Below are positions 7,880 to 15,445 of a stretch of 15,445 nt of DNA, piece by piece. A program made the translations under genes and the position numbers. Source of the DNA: JAURFX01 sp038125265 (GTDB taxonomy: Bacteria > Pseudomonadota > Gammaproteobacteria > Steroidobacterales > Rariloculaceae); the NCBI GenBank assembly GCA_038125265.1, contig JAYPDM010000024.1, forward strand, positions 1 through 15,445, read 5' to 3'. Each line of letters begins with the position of its first letter. The stretch's first letter is position 1. Below the pieces are notes generated by a model. The model was not told where the DNA came from. It made no database searches and worked only from the letters and a program-made list of their open reading frames with translations.

Positions 7880-10606
7880 ATGACCTACAATCCAACTGAG
7901 ATTGAGAGAAAAATCTATGAAAAATGGGAGAAAGAACTCTCATTTAAAGCTCCGCTTCGAAAAAATAAAAATTCTTTTTGTATAACACTACCTCCACCCA
8001 ATGTGACTGGTAGCTTGCACATGGGTCATGCATTTCAGAATGTCATCATGGATAGCTATTCACGATATTACCGTTTAAATGATTGCGATGTGTTATGGCA
8101 GCCTGGCACGGATCATGCAGGAATTGCTACTCAGTTAGTAGTTGAACAGCTCTTAAAAAAAGAAGGTATCAGCAAAGACGAGATTGGGCGAGAGGCATTC
8201 CTAGATAGAGTTTGGCATTGGCGTAATGAGTCTGGAGAGAAAATCATGAGCCAAATGAAAAGATTGGGGTCTTCAGTAGATTGGGAAAGGGCGAAATTTA
8301 CCATGGATCCTGATGTCTCTGAAGTCGTTGCCAAAACTTTCGTGACATTGTATGAGGAGGGATTGATATATCGTGGAAAAAGGCTTGTTAATTGGGATAC
8401 CTCTCTAAAAACAGCACTTTCAGACCTTGAGGTGATATCAATCGAAGAAGAAGTAAAGCTATACGATATTAAATACCGCATTAAAGGCTCTGATGAATTT
8501 TTAACCGTCTCAACTACGCGCCCCGAAACGCTGTTTGGTGATGTGGCAATCGCCACAAACCCAAATGACTCAAGATTCAAACATATGATCGGAAAAAACG
8601 CACTCATACCAATATCCAATAAAGAGATACCAATTATTGGAGATGATTATGTTGATATGGAGTTTGGATCGGGCTGCCTAAAAATAACCCCCGGTCATGA
8701 TTTTAATGACTTTGAGATTGGAAAAAGGCATAACCTAATACCCATAAGCATCTTTGATGAAGCGGGCATAACGAATGAAAATGTTCCAAATGAATTTCAA
8801 GGGCAAACTGTACAAAATGCTAGAGAAAAAGTCGTCACCCAATTAAAAGCATGTGGTCAACTAGAAAAGGTTAAACCATACAAAACGATGATTCCCCGTG
8901 GTGATAGGAGCAACGTCATTGTTGAGCCCATGCTAACAGAGCAATGGTATATGGCTATGGAAAAATTAGCCAAACCTGCTATTGCAGCCGTAAAGCAAGA
9001 AAAGATTAAATTTACTCCACACAATTGGTCAAAGACTTATTTTAATTGGATGAATGATATACAAGATTGGTGTATTTCACGGCAATTGTGGTGGGGCCAC
9101 AGAATACCGGCTTGGTATGATCTGGATGATAATATCTACGTTGGTTTGAATCTTGAGGAAATTCAACAAAAATATCAGTTGGATGATTCAATTGAATTAC
9201 GGCAAGACCCTGATGTGCTTGATACTTGGTTCTCTTCTGCACTTTGGCCTTTTGTTACGCTAGATTGGCAGAAAGAATCTGAATACTTCAATAAATACTA
9301 TCCTACATCTGTCCTCGTAACAGGTTTTGATATTATTTTTTTCTGGGTTGCTCGCATGATTATGATGGGAATAAAAATGACGGGGAAAGTTCCGTTCCAT
9401 GAGGTTTATGTACATGGCTTAATTAGAGACTCACAAGGCCAAAAAATGTCGAAGAGCAAAGGTAATATTCTTGACCCATTAGACCTAATAGATGGTATTT
9501 CACTTGATGATCTAATCAAAAAAAGAACTTCTGGTCTTATGCTTTCAAATTTGGAAGACACAATCGTAAAAAAAACAACCGAGGATTTTCCCAATGGTAT
9601 TAAAGCGTATGGTGCCGACCCTCTGAGAATAACGCTAGCAAATCTTGCAACAACCGGAAGAGATATTAATCTATCAATGCAACACGTTGAATCGAATAGA
9701 AATTTTTGCAATAAAATTTGGAATGCCTGTAACTATATCAATAGTTTAAAAATTGCAGAATCAAATATCGAGAATATAAAAGCAGGAATTTCAGATCAAT
9801 GGATCCAAAGTAAGCTTGACCAGCTCATAGAGAATTCTCATAAGTACATGAAAACTCATCGTATTGATCTTTTATCCAAAGAAATCTATGAATTTCTGTG
9901 GCACGAGTATTGTGACTGGTATATTGAAATCGCAAAAATTATTATTAATTCTAAGAATTATGATGAGCAGTATAAATATTATGTTTACTCAAATCTAAAA
10001 AAGATCTTTTCTTCGTCGCTCATTATTCTGCATCCGATCGCACCATTTATCACTGAAGAGTTATTTTTAAAATTAAATGGGACCTCAATCTTAAAAAATA
10101 TATATCCTAGTCTTTCAAAACAAGAATCAAATGACGAGATAAAAGATTTTGAAAATATAAAAAATATAATACTAAGTATCCGGCAAGCAAGGAGTGAAAA
10201 TCAAATCTCACCAAAATCTCAGCTTTTAGCCTACTTTGAAACACAAACATATAAGCTTTCATCTGAAAGCAAGAATTTAATTAAACTTATGTGTAATCTC
10301 TCTGAACTCAATGACCATTCCTCTGATTTTAGATTACCTATTGCATGTGTATCTAATGGAGCAAAAGTGATCTTAGAGGCATTTGGAAAAATTGATATTA
10401 AATCTGAATTGAATAGAACTACAAAGAATTTAGAGAGAGTTCAATTGGAACTTCAATCAATAGGGTCTAAGTTAGCAAATAAAAAATTCCTAGAGCGTGC
10501 CCCTAAAGAGGTGATTGAGCAAAATAAGAAACTTCAAAGTGATCTAAGTATAAAATTAAAAATGCTTACTGATGAAAGAGACAAATTAAGTACTCTTGAT
10601 ACTTAA
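7880..10606 (+). CDS. valS: Valyl-tRNA synthetase
   Basis: Class I synthetase that charges tRNA-Val and edits mis-activated threonine. The 908-residue product compares with 951 in E. coli. The ATP site is PPPNVTGSLHMGH with HMGH at 47-50. KMSKS lies at 522-526 (GQKMSKSKGN). The CP1 editing domain is intact, with TTRPETLFGD near 212-221 and GHDFND near 272-277. WCISRQLWWGHRIPAWY marks the re-entry into the catalytic core. The anticodon-binding helical domain is about 640-790. The C-terminal 60 residues (LNRTTKNLERVQLEL onwards) form the tRNA-contacting coiled coil. Shorter linkers, not a missing domain, seem to explain the reduced length. No Shine-Dalgarno precedes the ATG, and translation may be coupled to pepA 6 bp upstream. 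The stop codon directly abuts that of convergent prfC. Confidence 0.97.
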   Translation: MTYNPTEIERKIYEKWEKELSFKAPLRKNKNSFCITLPPPNVTGSLHMGHAFQNVIMDSYSRYYRLNDCDVLWQPGTDHAGIATQLVVEQLLKKEGISKDEIGREAFLDRVWHWRNESGEKIMSQMKRLGSSVDWERAKFTMDPDVSEVVAKTFVTLYEEGLIYRGKRLVNWDTSLKTALSDLEVISIEEEVKLYDIKYRIKGSDEFLTVSTTRPETLFGDVAIATNPNDSRFKHMIGKNALIPISNKEIPIIGDDYVDMEFGSGCLKITPGHDFNDFEIGKRHNLIPISIFDEAGITNENVPNEFQGQTVQNAREKVVTQLKACGQLEKVKPYKTMIPRGDRSNVIVEPMLTEQWYMAMEKLAKPAIAAVKQEKIKFTPHNWSKTYFNWMNDIQDWCISRQLWWGHRIPAWYDLDDNIYVGLNLEEIQQKYQLDDSIELRQDPDVLDTWFSSALWPFVTLDWQKESEYFNKYYPTSVLVTGFDIIFFWVARMIMMGIKMTGKVPFHEVYVHGLIRDSQGQKMSKSKGNILDPLDLIDGISLDDLIKKRTSGLMLSNLEDTIVKKTTEDFPNGIKAYGADPLRITLANLATTGRDINLSMQHVESNRNFCNKIWNACNYINSLKIAESNIENIKAGISDQWIQSKLDQLIENSHKYMKTHRIDLLSKEIYEFLWHEYCDWYIEIAKIIINSKNYDEQYKYYVYSNLKKIFSSSLIILHPIAPFITEELFLKLNGTSILKNIYPSLSKQESNDEIKDFENIKNIILSIRQARSENQISPKSQLLAYFETQTYKLSSESKNLIKLMCNLSELNDHSSDFRLPIACVSNGAKVILEAFGKIDIKSELNRTTKNLERVQLELQSIGSKLANKKFLERAPKEVIEQNKKLQSDLSIKLKMLTDERDKLSTLDT

Positions 10607-12148
10607 TTAGTTATTAATCTCTCGTGTTTTTGAGAATATTACTTCTGGCCAACGTTCTTCTGTCAGAGATAAATTTACTCTAGAGCTTGCTAGGAATACC
10701 ATATCGTTTTGGTGATCAATGGCAATCTGAGAGTCTAATTTTGAGACAAACTGCTTTTGCATTTGCTCTGAATTAAATCTTAACCATCTTGCAACTTGAA
10801 AATTAGATCCCTCGAGTATGCAATTGACGTTATATTCATTTTTTAGACGATGCAATACAACATCAAACTGTAAACTACCTACAGCTCCCAATAAAATATC
10901 ATTAGAGTTATAAATTTGAAGCATCTGAGTAGCTCCCTCTTCGCAAAGTTGCTTTAGTCCCATTTTTAGCGCTTTAGACTTAAGAGGATCCTTAAGGACA
11001 ACTCTCTTGAACATTTCTGGGGCAAAATTTGGAATCCCTATAAAGTTTAAATCCTCGCCCTGAGTAAAAGAATCACCAATATTAATCGTTCCATGGTTAT
11101 GAATACCAATGATATCGCCGGCAAATGCCTCATCAAGCGATTGCCTATCAGATGCCATAAAGGTGAGCGCATTATTTATTTTGAGCTTCTTTTTGGTTCT
11201 GGTTTGGTAGATATTAATCCCAGGTTTATAGTTACCAGAACAGATGCGAAGAAATGCAATTCTATCTCTGTGAGCTGGGTCCATATTTGCTTGTATCTTA
11301 AATACGAACCCTGAAAATAATGGGTCTGATGGGTCTATTTTGGAAATGTTCGTATTTTTAGGAAGCGGCTCAGGAGCATATCTAATAAAACCATCAAGAA
11401 GCTCTTGAATACCAATATTTTTTATAGCCGATCCAAAAAATAATGGAGTAATCGCCCCCTTAAGAAATGAATCTATTTGAAATGAATCGCAAAGATTCTC
11501 TACGACTTCAATATCTTGCTCTAGCTCTGAATAAATTTGATCATCGATTAAACCTTTAAGCTTTTTTAGCTCAATAATTTGAGTTTCATTGCTTTTATAT
11601 ATTATGGCGTTCTGATTTTTAATATCATATAAACCAAGGAAATCTTTACCCCTCCCAATGGGCAAGTTCATGGGAACGCATTTTATTTGCAAAACTTCCT
11701 CTATTTCATCAATAAGCTCTATAAAGTCTTTACCAAATCTGTCTAATTTATTGATAAAAGTAATAATAGGCGTATCTCTTAACCTGCACACCTCAAGTAA
11801 CTTTATTGTTCTTTCCTCAACACCTTTAGCAAAATCAATTACCATTAATGCACTGTCTACAGCTGTCAATGTTCTGTATGTGTCCTCAGAAAAGTCTTGG
11901 TGGCCAGGAGTGTCAAGTAAATTTATTACATGATCATTAAATTCAAATTGCATTGCAGCAGAAGTAATTGAAATACCTCTTTCTTGTTCAATTTTCATCC
12001 AATCGGAAGTTGCAAATTTTTCTGATTTTTTTGATTTTATATTCCCAACAACATTAATTGTGCCGCTATTAAACAACAATCTCTCAGTTAAGGTAGTTTT
12101 TCCAGCGTCTGGATGCGAAATGATAGCGAAAGTTTTTCTGGGTAACAT
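10607..12148 (-). CDS. prfC: Peptide chain release factor 3
   Basis: Ribosome-stimulated GTPase that recycles RF1/RF2 after peptide release. The product has 513 residues (E. coli 529). G1 is SHPDAGKTT (11-19). G2 falls in ERGISITSAAM (T62 or its neighbour), G3 is DTPGH (79-83), G4 is NKLD (133-136), and a G5-like GSAIKN lies at 239-244. Domain II follows with FVFKIQANMDPAHRDRIAFLR. The C-terminal domain has CEEGATQM and GAVGSLQFDVVLHRL, both typical of RF3 rather than EF-G. Its ATG immediately follows the rimI stop (TAAATG), so translation is probably coupled. Its stop abuts the valS stop with no spacer. In E. coli rimI and prfC are separated by yjjG, which is absent here. Confidence 0.96.
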   Translation of the reverse strand: MLPRKTFAIISHPDAGKTTLTERLLFNSGTINVVGNIKSKKSEKFATSDWMKIEQERGISITSAAMQFEFNDHVINLLDTPGHQDFSEDTYRTLTAVDSALMVIDFAKGVEERTIKLLEVCRLRDTPIITFINKLDRFGKDFIELIDEIEEVLQIKCVPMNLPIGRGKDFLGLYDIKNQNAIIYKSNETQIIELKKLKGLIDDQIYSELEQDIEVVENLCDSFQIDSFLKGAITPLFFGSAIKNIGIQELLDGFIRYAPEPLPKNTNISKIDPSDPLFSGFVFKIQANMDPAHRDRIAFLRICSGNYKPGINIYQTRTKKKLKINNALTFMASDRQSLDEAFAGDIIGIHNHGTINIGDSFTQGEDLNFIGIPNFAPEMFKRVVLKDPLKSKALKMGLKQLCEEGATQMLQIYNSNDILLGAVGSLQFDVVLHRLKNEYNVNCILEGSNFQVARWLRFNSEQMQKQFVSKLDSQIAIDHQNDMVFLASSRVNLSLTEERWPEVIFSKTREINN

Positions 12149-12586
12149 TTATGTTGCTAGATTGTAAATCAAACCATCTTCCTTTGGGTTTTTTTTATCT
12201 TTTCTATAATAATTCTTACGAGTTCCTATTCTCTTAAAATTATATTTTTCATATAGCTTAATAGCTTTTTGATTTGAGCATCGAACCTCAAGATAAACAT
12301 TCTTAACTCCAATCTTCTTTACTTCTTGCAAGAAATGCTCAATAAGCATTTTACCGAAGCCTTGGCCCTGATGATCTTGCTTAACCGCCAAATTGAGAAG
12401 ATGGGATTCATCCTTAAAAAAGGAAAAAACATAATACCCAATAATTTGACCCATAGAAGAAAGGGTAAAAAATGGATAGCCTGCAATTATGCTATCTACA
12501 AAATGATTCTCATTCCAAGCCCCTCCACTCTCACTCTCAATCAAGACAATTTCAGGTATATCGCTATATTCAACTTTCTTGAACAT
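12149..12586 (-). CDS. rimI: Ribosomal-protein-alanine N-acetyltransferase RimI
   Basis: GNAT acetyltransferase; in E. coli RimI acetylates the N-terminal alanine of ribosomal protein S18. The product has 145 residues (E. coli 148). The acetyl-CoA loop is QGQGFG (73-78), preceded by LLNLAVKQDHQ. LEVRCSN (99-105) contains E100, equivalent to the E. coli catalytic base E103. LYEKYNF contains Y112, matching the acid Y115. TRKNYYR near 122-128 is a strong RimI signature. It lies 4 bp after the glycosylase gene and directly abuts prfC, so all are likely one transcript. No Shine-Dalgarno is visible. In E. coli holD precedes rimI; here a uracil-DNA glycosylase gene does. Confidence 0.93.
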   Translation of the reverse strand: MFKKVEYSDIPEIVLIESESGGAWNENHFVDSIIAGYPFFTLSSMGQIIGYYVFSFFKDESHLLNLAVKQDHQGQGFGKMLIEHFLQEVKKIGVKNVYLEVRCSNQKAIKLYEKYNFKRIGTRKNYYRKDKKNPKEDGLIYNLAT

Positions 12587-12590
12587 AAAA

Positions 12591-13220
12591 CTATTGAGCC
12601 ATAAATTTCATTGCAAGCTTTAGGTCTTCCCATGCTGCTCTTTTTTCCTCAGGTTTTCTTAAAAGATAAGATGGATGATAAGTGCATAATACCGGTAAAC
12701 CAAATTTTGGACTGTTGTGAATTTCGGCCCTTAGTTTTGCTAGAGGTTTGTTGGTATTAAGTAAAGACTGAGCCGCAATTCTTCCAAATGCTATAACTAA
12801 TTTTGGTGTAAGCGACTGTAGCTGCATTTCTAAAAAATTACTGCAAGCAACAATTTCATCTTCATTAGGATTTCTGTTTTTCGGCGGTCTACATTTAACG
12901 GTATTCGTGATGAAAACTTCATCCCTTTTGAATCCCATGGCTAAAATCATCTTATCTAATAGCTCCCCAGATACGCCCACAAATGGCTTTCCTATTTCAT
13001 CCTCATTTTCACCTGGAGCTTCTCCGATTAGTATGAGTTTTGCACTAATTGGTCCCTCACCTGGAACTGCCATTTTTCTGCTCTGAGATAGACGACATCG
13101 TTCACAGTTTTTTATTTGGATTTCTAGCGCTGCCAGATCAGTTTGGATATCTAATTTTTGAGCCTCAATAAAGTTTTCTATGCCAATTTTATTTAGCAAA
13201 TATTTGTGCTCATGATTCAT
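12591..13220 (-). CDS. Uracil-DNA glycosylase, family 4 (Fe-S)
   Basis: Removes uracil from DNA at the start of base excision repair. The product has 209 residues. Motif A is GEAPGENEDEIGKPFVG (66-82), the family-4 form, and motif B is HPSYLLR (182-188). C39, C42, C110 and C126 are the expected 4Fe-4S ligands (CERC, KCRPP, VACSN). TNTVKCRPPKNRNP is the usual central segment. An N-terminal segment of about 30 residues precedes the catalytic domain, and its KYLLNKIGIENF (6-17) resembles the chi-binding peptide of clamp-loader psi (see findings). The gene starts 2 bp after pssA and ends 4 bp before rimI. No Shine-Dalgarno is visible. Family 4 is well supported; any extra replisome role is inference. 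Confidence 0.92.
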   Translation of the reverse strand: MNHEHKYLLNKIGIENFIEAQKLDIQTDLAALEIQIKNCERCRLSQSRKMAVPGEGPISAKLILIGEAPGENEDEIGKPFVGVSGELLDKMILAMGFKRDEVFITNTVKCRPPKNRNPNEDEIVACSNFLEMQLQSLTPKLVIAFGRIAAQSLLNTNKPLAKLRAEIHNSPKFGLPVLCTYHPSYLLRKPEEKRAAWEDLKLAMKFMAQ

Positions 13221-13222
13221 CG

Positions 13223-13975
13223 CTAACTATTTTTCTTTTCCCTTAAAAAAAGGGGCGCAAAAAAGAAATAACTTAAAAACAGGATTAATAGAATCACTGG
13301 AGGATTAATTGCCACTACAGCTAATATCAAAGGTATAAAGATAAATTTTGCAAACGGAATTCTTTCCATCAATACAAAGTCTTTAAAGCTGTAATATTTT
13401 ATATTGCTTACCATCGTTAATCCCAATACAGTTGGAACAGTCAATGCTAAAAAAACAACTAAAAAATTAGGGAAATTATAAATCTCTGAAAGCCATGCAA
13501 TGGCCGCAATACAAGAAGCAGCAGGAGGTGATGGCAGGCCCTGAAAAAATTTCTTATCTATAAGATTATGATTTGCATTAAATCTTGCAAGCCTGCATGC
13601 AGCACAGACAGTAAAAATAAACGCAGAAATCCATCCTAATCTTAAGAAGTCTGAGCCTAGCGTCGAGAGCGAATCAAATCCCCATTGAAAAATAACAATT
13701 GCAGGTGTTATTCCAAAGCAAAGCATATCCGATAAGCTATCATATTCTTTTCCAAAATTGCTCTCTGCTTTTAGTATTCTGGCAACTCTGCCATCTATTC
13801 CATCAAATAGCATCGCAACATATATTCCCAGAGCTGCGAGCGAGAAATTTCCAGAAATTGCTGCCACAATAGAATAAAATCCTGAAAACAAGGCCGCTGT
13901 TGTGAGTAGACTCGGTAATAGATAGACTCCCTTCTTTCTATTTTCTAAATTTGGTAAATTTTTCTCTGCATCCAT
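13223..13975 (-). CDS. pssA: CDP-diacylglycerol-serine O-phosphatidyltransferase (type II-like membrane enzyme of the CDP-alcohol family)
   Basis: Integral membrane enzyme making phosphatidylserine from CDP-diacylglycerol and serine, the precursor of phosphatidylethanolamine. The 250-residue product carries the complete CDP-alcohol phosphotransferase signature: D58, D61, G62, A65, R66, G75, D79 and D83 with the correct spacing (two acids, DG, AR, eight residues, G, D, D). Hydrophobic segments lie around 17-40, 44-60, 85-125 and 150-240. KGVYLLPSLLTTAALFSGF at the start and ARLARFN-like ACRLARFN later are typical of PssA rather than PgsA. It is unrelated in fold to the phospholipase-D-type PssA of E. 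coli, but this form occurs in Pseudomonas and many other proteobacteria. It leads the pssA-UDG-rimI-prfC run and is divergent from proS. No Shine-Dalgarno precedes the ATG. Confidence 0.9.
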   Translation of the reverse strand: MDAEKNLPNLENRKKGVYLLPSLLTTAALFSGFYSIVAAISGNFSLAALGIYVAMLFDGIDGRVARILKAESNFGKEYDSLSDMLCFGITPAIVIFQWGFDSLSTLGSDFLRLGWISAFIFTVCAACRLARFNANHNLIDKKFFQGLPSPPAASCIAAIAWLSEIYNFPNFLVVFLALTVPTVLGLTMVSNIKYYSFKDFVLMERIPFAKFIFIPLILAVVAINPPVILLILFLSYFFFAPLFLREKKNS

Positions 13976-14036
13976 TGACTATTAATTCTACATCAGTATC
14001 AGTTACATGCGTTTAACAATATGACAAAATAGGCTT
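13976..14036. promoter_or_regulatory. Divergent pssA / proS intergenic region
   Basis: Sixty-one bases, the longest gene-free stretch in the window. On the minus strand TAGAAT (13990-13985) matches a -10 consensus at five of six positions and lies 9 nt before the pssA ATG. If used, it would give a nearly leaderless message. I see no good -35 box at the right distance. On the plus strand only weak -10-like AT runs (14015-14030) precede proS. No hairpin or operator stands out. Confidence 0.3.
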
Positions 14037-15445
14037 ATGAAATTATCAAGAATAAACTGGGTGACATACAAAGAAGCTCCTGCTGAAGCTGAGGTGATTA
14101 GTCAACAACTGATGCTGCGTGCTGGACTTATAAAGAAACTTGCCTCAGGTTTATATACATGGCTGCCTATGGGGCTACGCGTAATTAAAAAGCTCGAAAA
14201 TATTGTCAGAGAAGAGATGAATCTTATTGGAGGTCAAGAAATACTAATGCCTATGGCACAACCAGGATCACTTTGGAAACAATCTGGCAGATGGGATCAA
14301 TTTGGACCTGAACTTCTGCGATTTACAGATAGGCATGATAGAGACTTCTGCCTTGGTCCAACGCATGAAGAGGTAGTATCAGATTTAGCTGGAACATTGC
14401 TGCAAAGCTACAAGGACATCCCATGTACCTTTTATCAGATACAAACTAAGTTTAGAGATGAAATTAGGCCACGTTTTGGTGTAATGCGATCAAGGGAATT
14501 CATAATGAAAGATGCGTATTCTTTTCATTTAGATAATCAGTCCCTGGAAGAAACTTATCTTGATATGAGATCGGCCTATACCAATATATTAAATCGGTTA
14601 AAACTAAATTTTAAAATCGTCACCGCAAATTCTGGGGCAATTGGTGGTGATAAATCTGAAGAATTCCATGTACTTGCAAGCTCTGGTGAAGACCTAATTG
14701 GATACAACAACGAATTTGATTATGCAGCTAATGTTGAGACGATCAATATAGCTGTTTCAAGCATGACTAAAAGTGATGAATTGCCTGGTGCTTTGGAAGA
14801 AGTTGAAACTAAAGATAAAAAAAGTATAGATGACCTAGCAAAATTTCTAGGTGTGGATAAATCTAAAATTCTTAAAACACTGATTTATAGAGGGATTAAT
14901 GATGAGCCTATCGCAATCATGATCAGAGGAGATCATGAGCTAAATCCATTAAAGGCAGAGCTTCTTCCTAATATAAAAAAACCGTTAGAGCTCATTTCTC
15001 AAAAGGATGCAAAAGAAAAGTTTAGCCTAGAGCTTGGATTTGTTGGTCCATTAGGATTGAAAATAAAAATGTATGCTGATGCCGATACAAAAAATATGAA
15101 AAATTTTATTTGTGGGTTAAATCAATCTGATAAACATGCCATGAATGTCAATTGGGAGAGAGACATAGAGTTGCCAACCTTTTTAGACTTAAGATTGGCA
15201 CAATCAGGAGATCATGCTCAAACTGAAACTACTAGCTTTATGATTGACACTGCGAGAGGTATTGAGGTTGGTCATATATTTCAATTAGGTAGAAAGTATT
15301 CAGAATCTTTTAATCTTAAAATTACCGATCAAGACTCAAGCGAAAAAACTTTGACTATGGGTTGCTATGGTATAGGCATCGGTCGTCTTGCTGCCTCATG
15401 TATTGAGCAAAAAAATGACCCAGATGGAATTATATGGCCTGAGAG
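14037..15445 (+). CDS. proS: Prolyl-tRNA synthetase, bacterial type (3' end cut by window)
   Basis: Class II synthetase charging tRNA-Pro. The 469 complete codons from the ATG at 14037 run open to the window edge; E. coli ProS has 572 residues, so about 100 anticodon-binding residues are missing. The N-terminus (LSRINWVTYKEAPAEAEVIS) aligns with E. coli from its start. Motif 1 lies around ASGLYTWLPMGLRV, motif 2 is FRDEIRPRFGVMRSREF, and motif 3 is CYGIGIGRLAA with C443 and R450. IGGDKSEEFHVLASSGED opens the editing insertion domain (about 225-405) that hydrolyses Ala-tRNA-Pro. K280 in ILKTLIYRG is probably the equivalent of the E. coli editing residue K279. An AGG only 3 nt from the ATG is too close for a standard Shine-Dalgarno. 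Confidence 0.96.
   Translation, partial: MKLSRINWVTYKEAPAEAEVISQQLMLRAGLIKKLASGLYTWLPMGLRVIKKLENIVREEMNLIGGQEILMPMAQPGSLWKQSGRWDQFGPELLRFTDRHDRDFCLGPTHEEVVSDLAGTLLQSYKDIPCTFYQIQTKFRDEIRPRFGVMRSREFIMKDAYSFHLDNQSLEETYLDMRSAYTNILNRLKLNFKIVTANSGAIGGDKSEEFHVLASSGEDLIGYNNEFDYAANVETINIAVSSMTKSDELPGALEEVETKDKKSIDDLAKFLGVDKSKILKTLIYRGINDEPIAIMIRGDHELNPLKAELLPNIKKPLELISQKDAKEKFSLELGFVGPLGLKIKMYADADTKNMKNFICGLNQSDKHAMNVNWERDIELPTFLDLRLAQSGDHAQTETTSFMIDTARGIEVGHIFQLGRKYSESFNLKITDQDSSEKTLTMGCYGIGIGRLAASCIEQKNDPDGIIWPE

Noticed and set aside
8131..8619. 162-codon minus-strand frame inside valS
   Set aside because: It covers the conserved ValS CP1 region in the opposite frame, and its translation is serine-rich with no domain character. 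It is a shadow of valS, like the frames at 9042-9242 and 9406-9711.
11658..11933. 91-codon plus-strand frame inside prfC
   Set aside because: It is antisense to the GTPase domain of prfC, and its serine/isoleucine-rich translation reflects codon bias of the other strand.
12326..12604. 92-codon plus-strand frame over rimI
   Set aside because: It is antisense to a well-conserved rimI, resembles no family I know and has no start context.
13240..13254. CCCTT/AAGGG hairpin near the pssA 3' end as a terminator
   Set aside because: The stem is five pairs, it lies inside the pssA coding end, and no T-run follows it in the pssA direction. The UDG gene starts just after.
1..15445. Search for a novel defence, mobile or biosynthetic system
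   Set aside because: Every stretch is taken by recognisable housekeeping genes or spacers of about 60 bp or less. No inverted-repeat element, CRISPR repeat, transposase, tRNA or phage gene was seen.

Overview
The window looks like chromosomal housekeeping DNA from a small-genome, AT-rich gammaproteobacterium. The evidence is gene order: queG divergent from nnr, lptF-lptG divergent from pepA with valS after pepA, and rimI next to prfC. Every recognisable product is of gammaproteobacterial type. The low GC, almost complete coding coverage (longest gene-free stretch about 60 bp) and overlapping or abutting gene ends suggest a streamlined lineage, possibly a marine one such as SAR86. That placement is inference. 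A run of exactly 100 N (2009-2108) shows the window comes from a scaffolded draft assembly.

Layout. 1-489 (-): 5' part of nnr (NAD(P)H-hydrate repair). 517-1560 (+): queG (last step of queuosine synthesis). 1550-3806 (-): panC (3' part), gap, panB, a deoxynucleoside kinase and a 69-residue membrane protein, i.e. a pantothenate plus nucleoside-salvage cluster. 3829-4254 (+): an RDD-family membrane protein whose 3' end overlaps lptG. 4203-6346 (-): lptF-lptG, the membrane permease subunits of LPS export. 6407-10606 (+): pepA-valS, without the holC gene that lies between them in E. coli. 10607-13975 (-): pssA, family-4 uracil-DNA glycosylase, rimI and prfC, packed at 0-4 bp. 14037-15445 (+): proS, cut by the window end.

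The genes serve tRNA modification and charging (queG, valS, proS), translation termination and ribosomal protein acetylation (prfC, rimI), envelope building (lptFG, pssA), CoA precursor and nucleotide supply (panBC, dNK), DNA repair (UDG), and peptide and cofactor turnover (pepA, nnr). I saw no mobile element, CRISPR array, RNA gene or defence/secondary-metabolite cassette, and no wholly new system.

The observations most worth following are linked. The usual neighbour positions of both clamp-loader accessory genes, holC (chi) and holD (psi), lack those genes here. The glycosylase beside rimI carries an N-terminal segment resembling the chi-binding peptide of psi. Other points are the understated assembly gap inside panC, the 52-bp antisense overlap of RDD and lptG, and the near absence of Shine-Dalgarno motifs.
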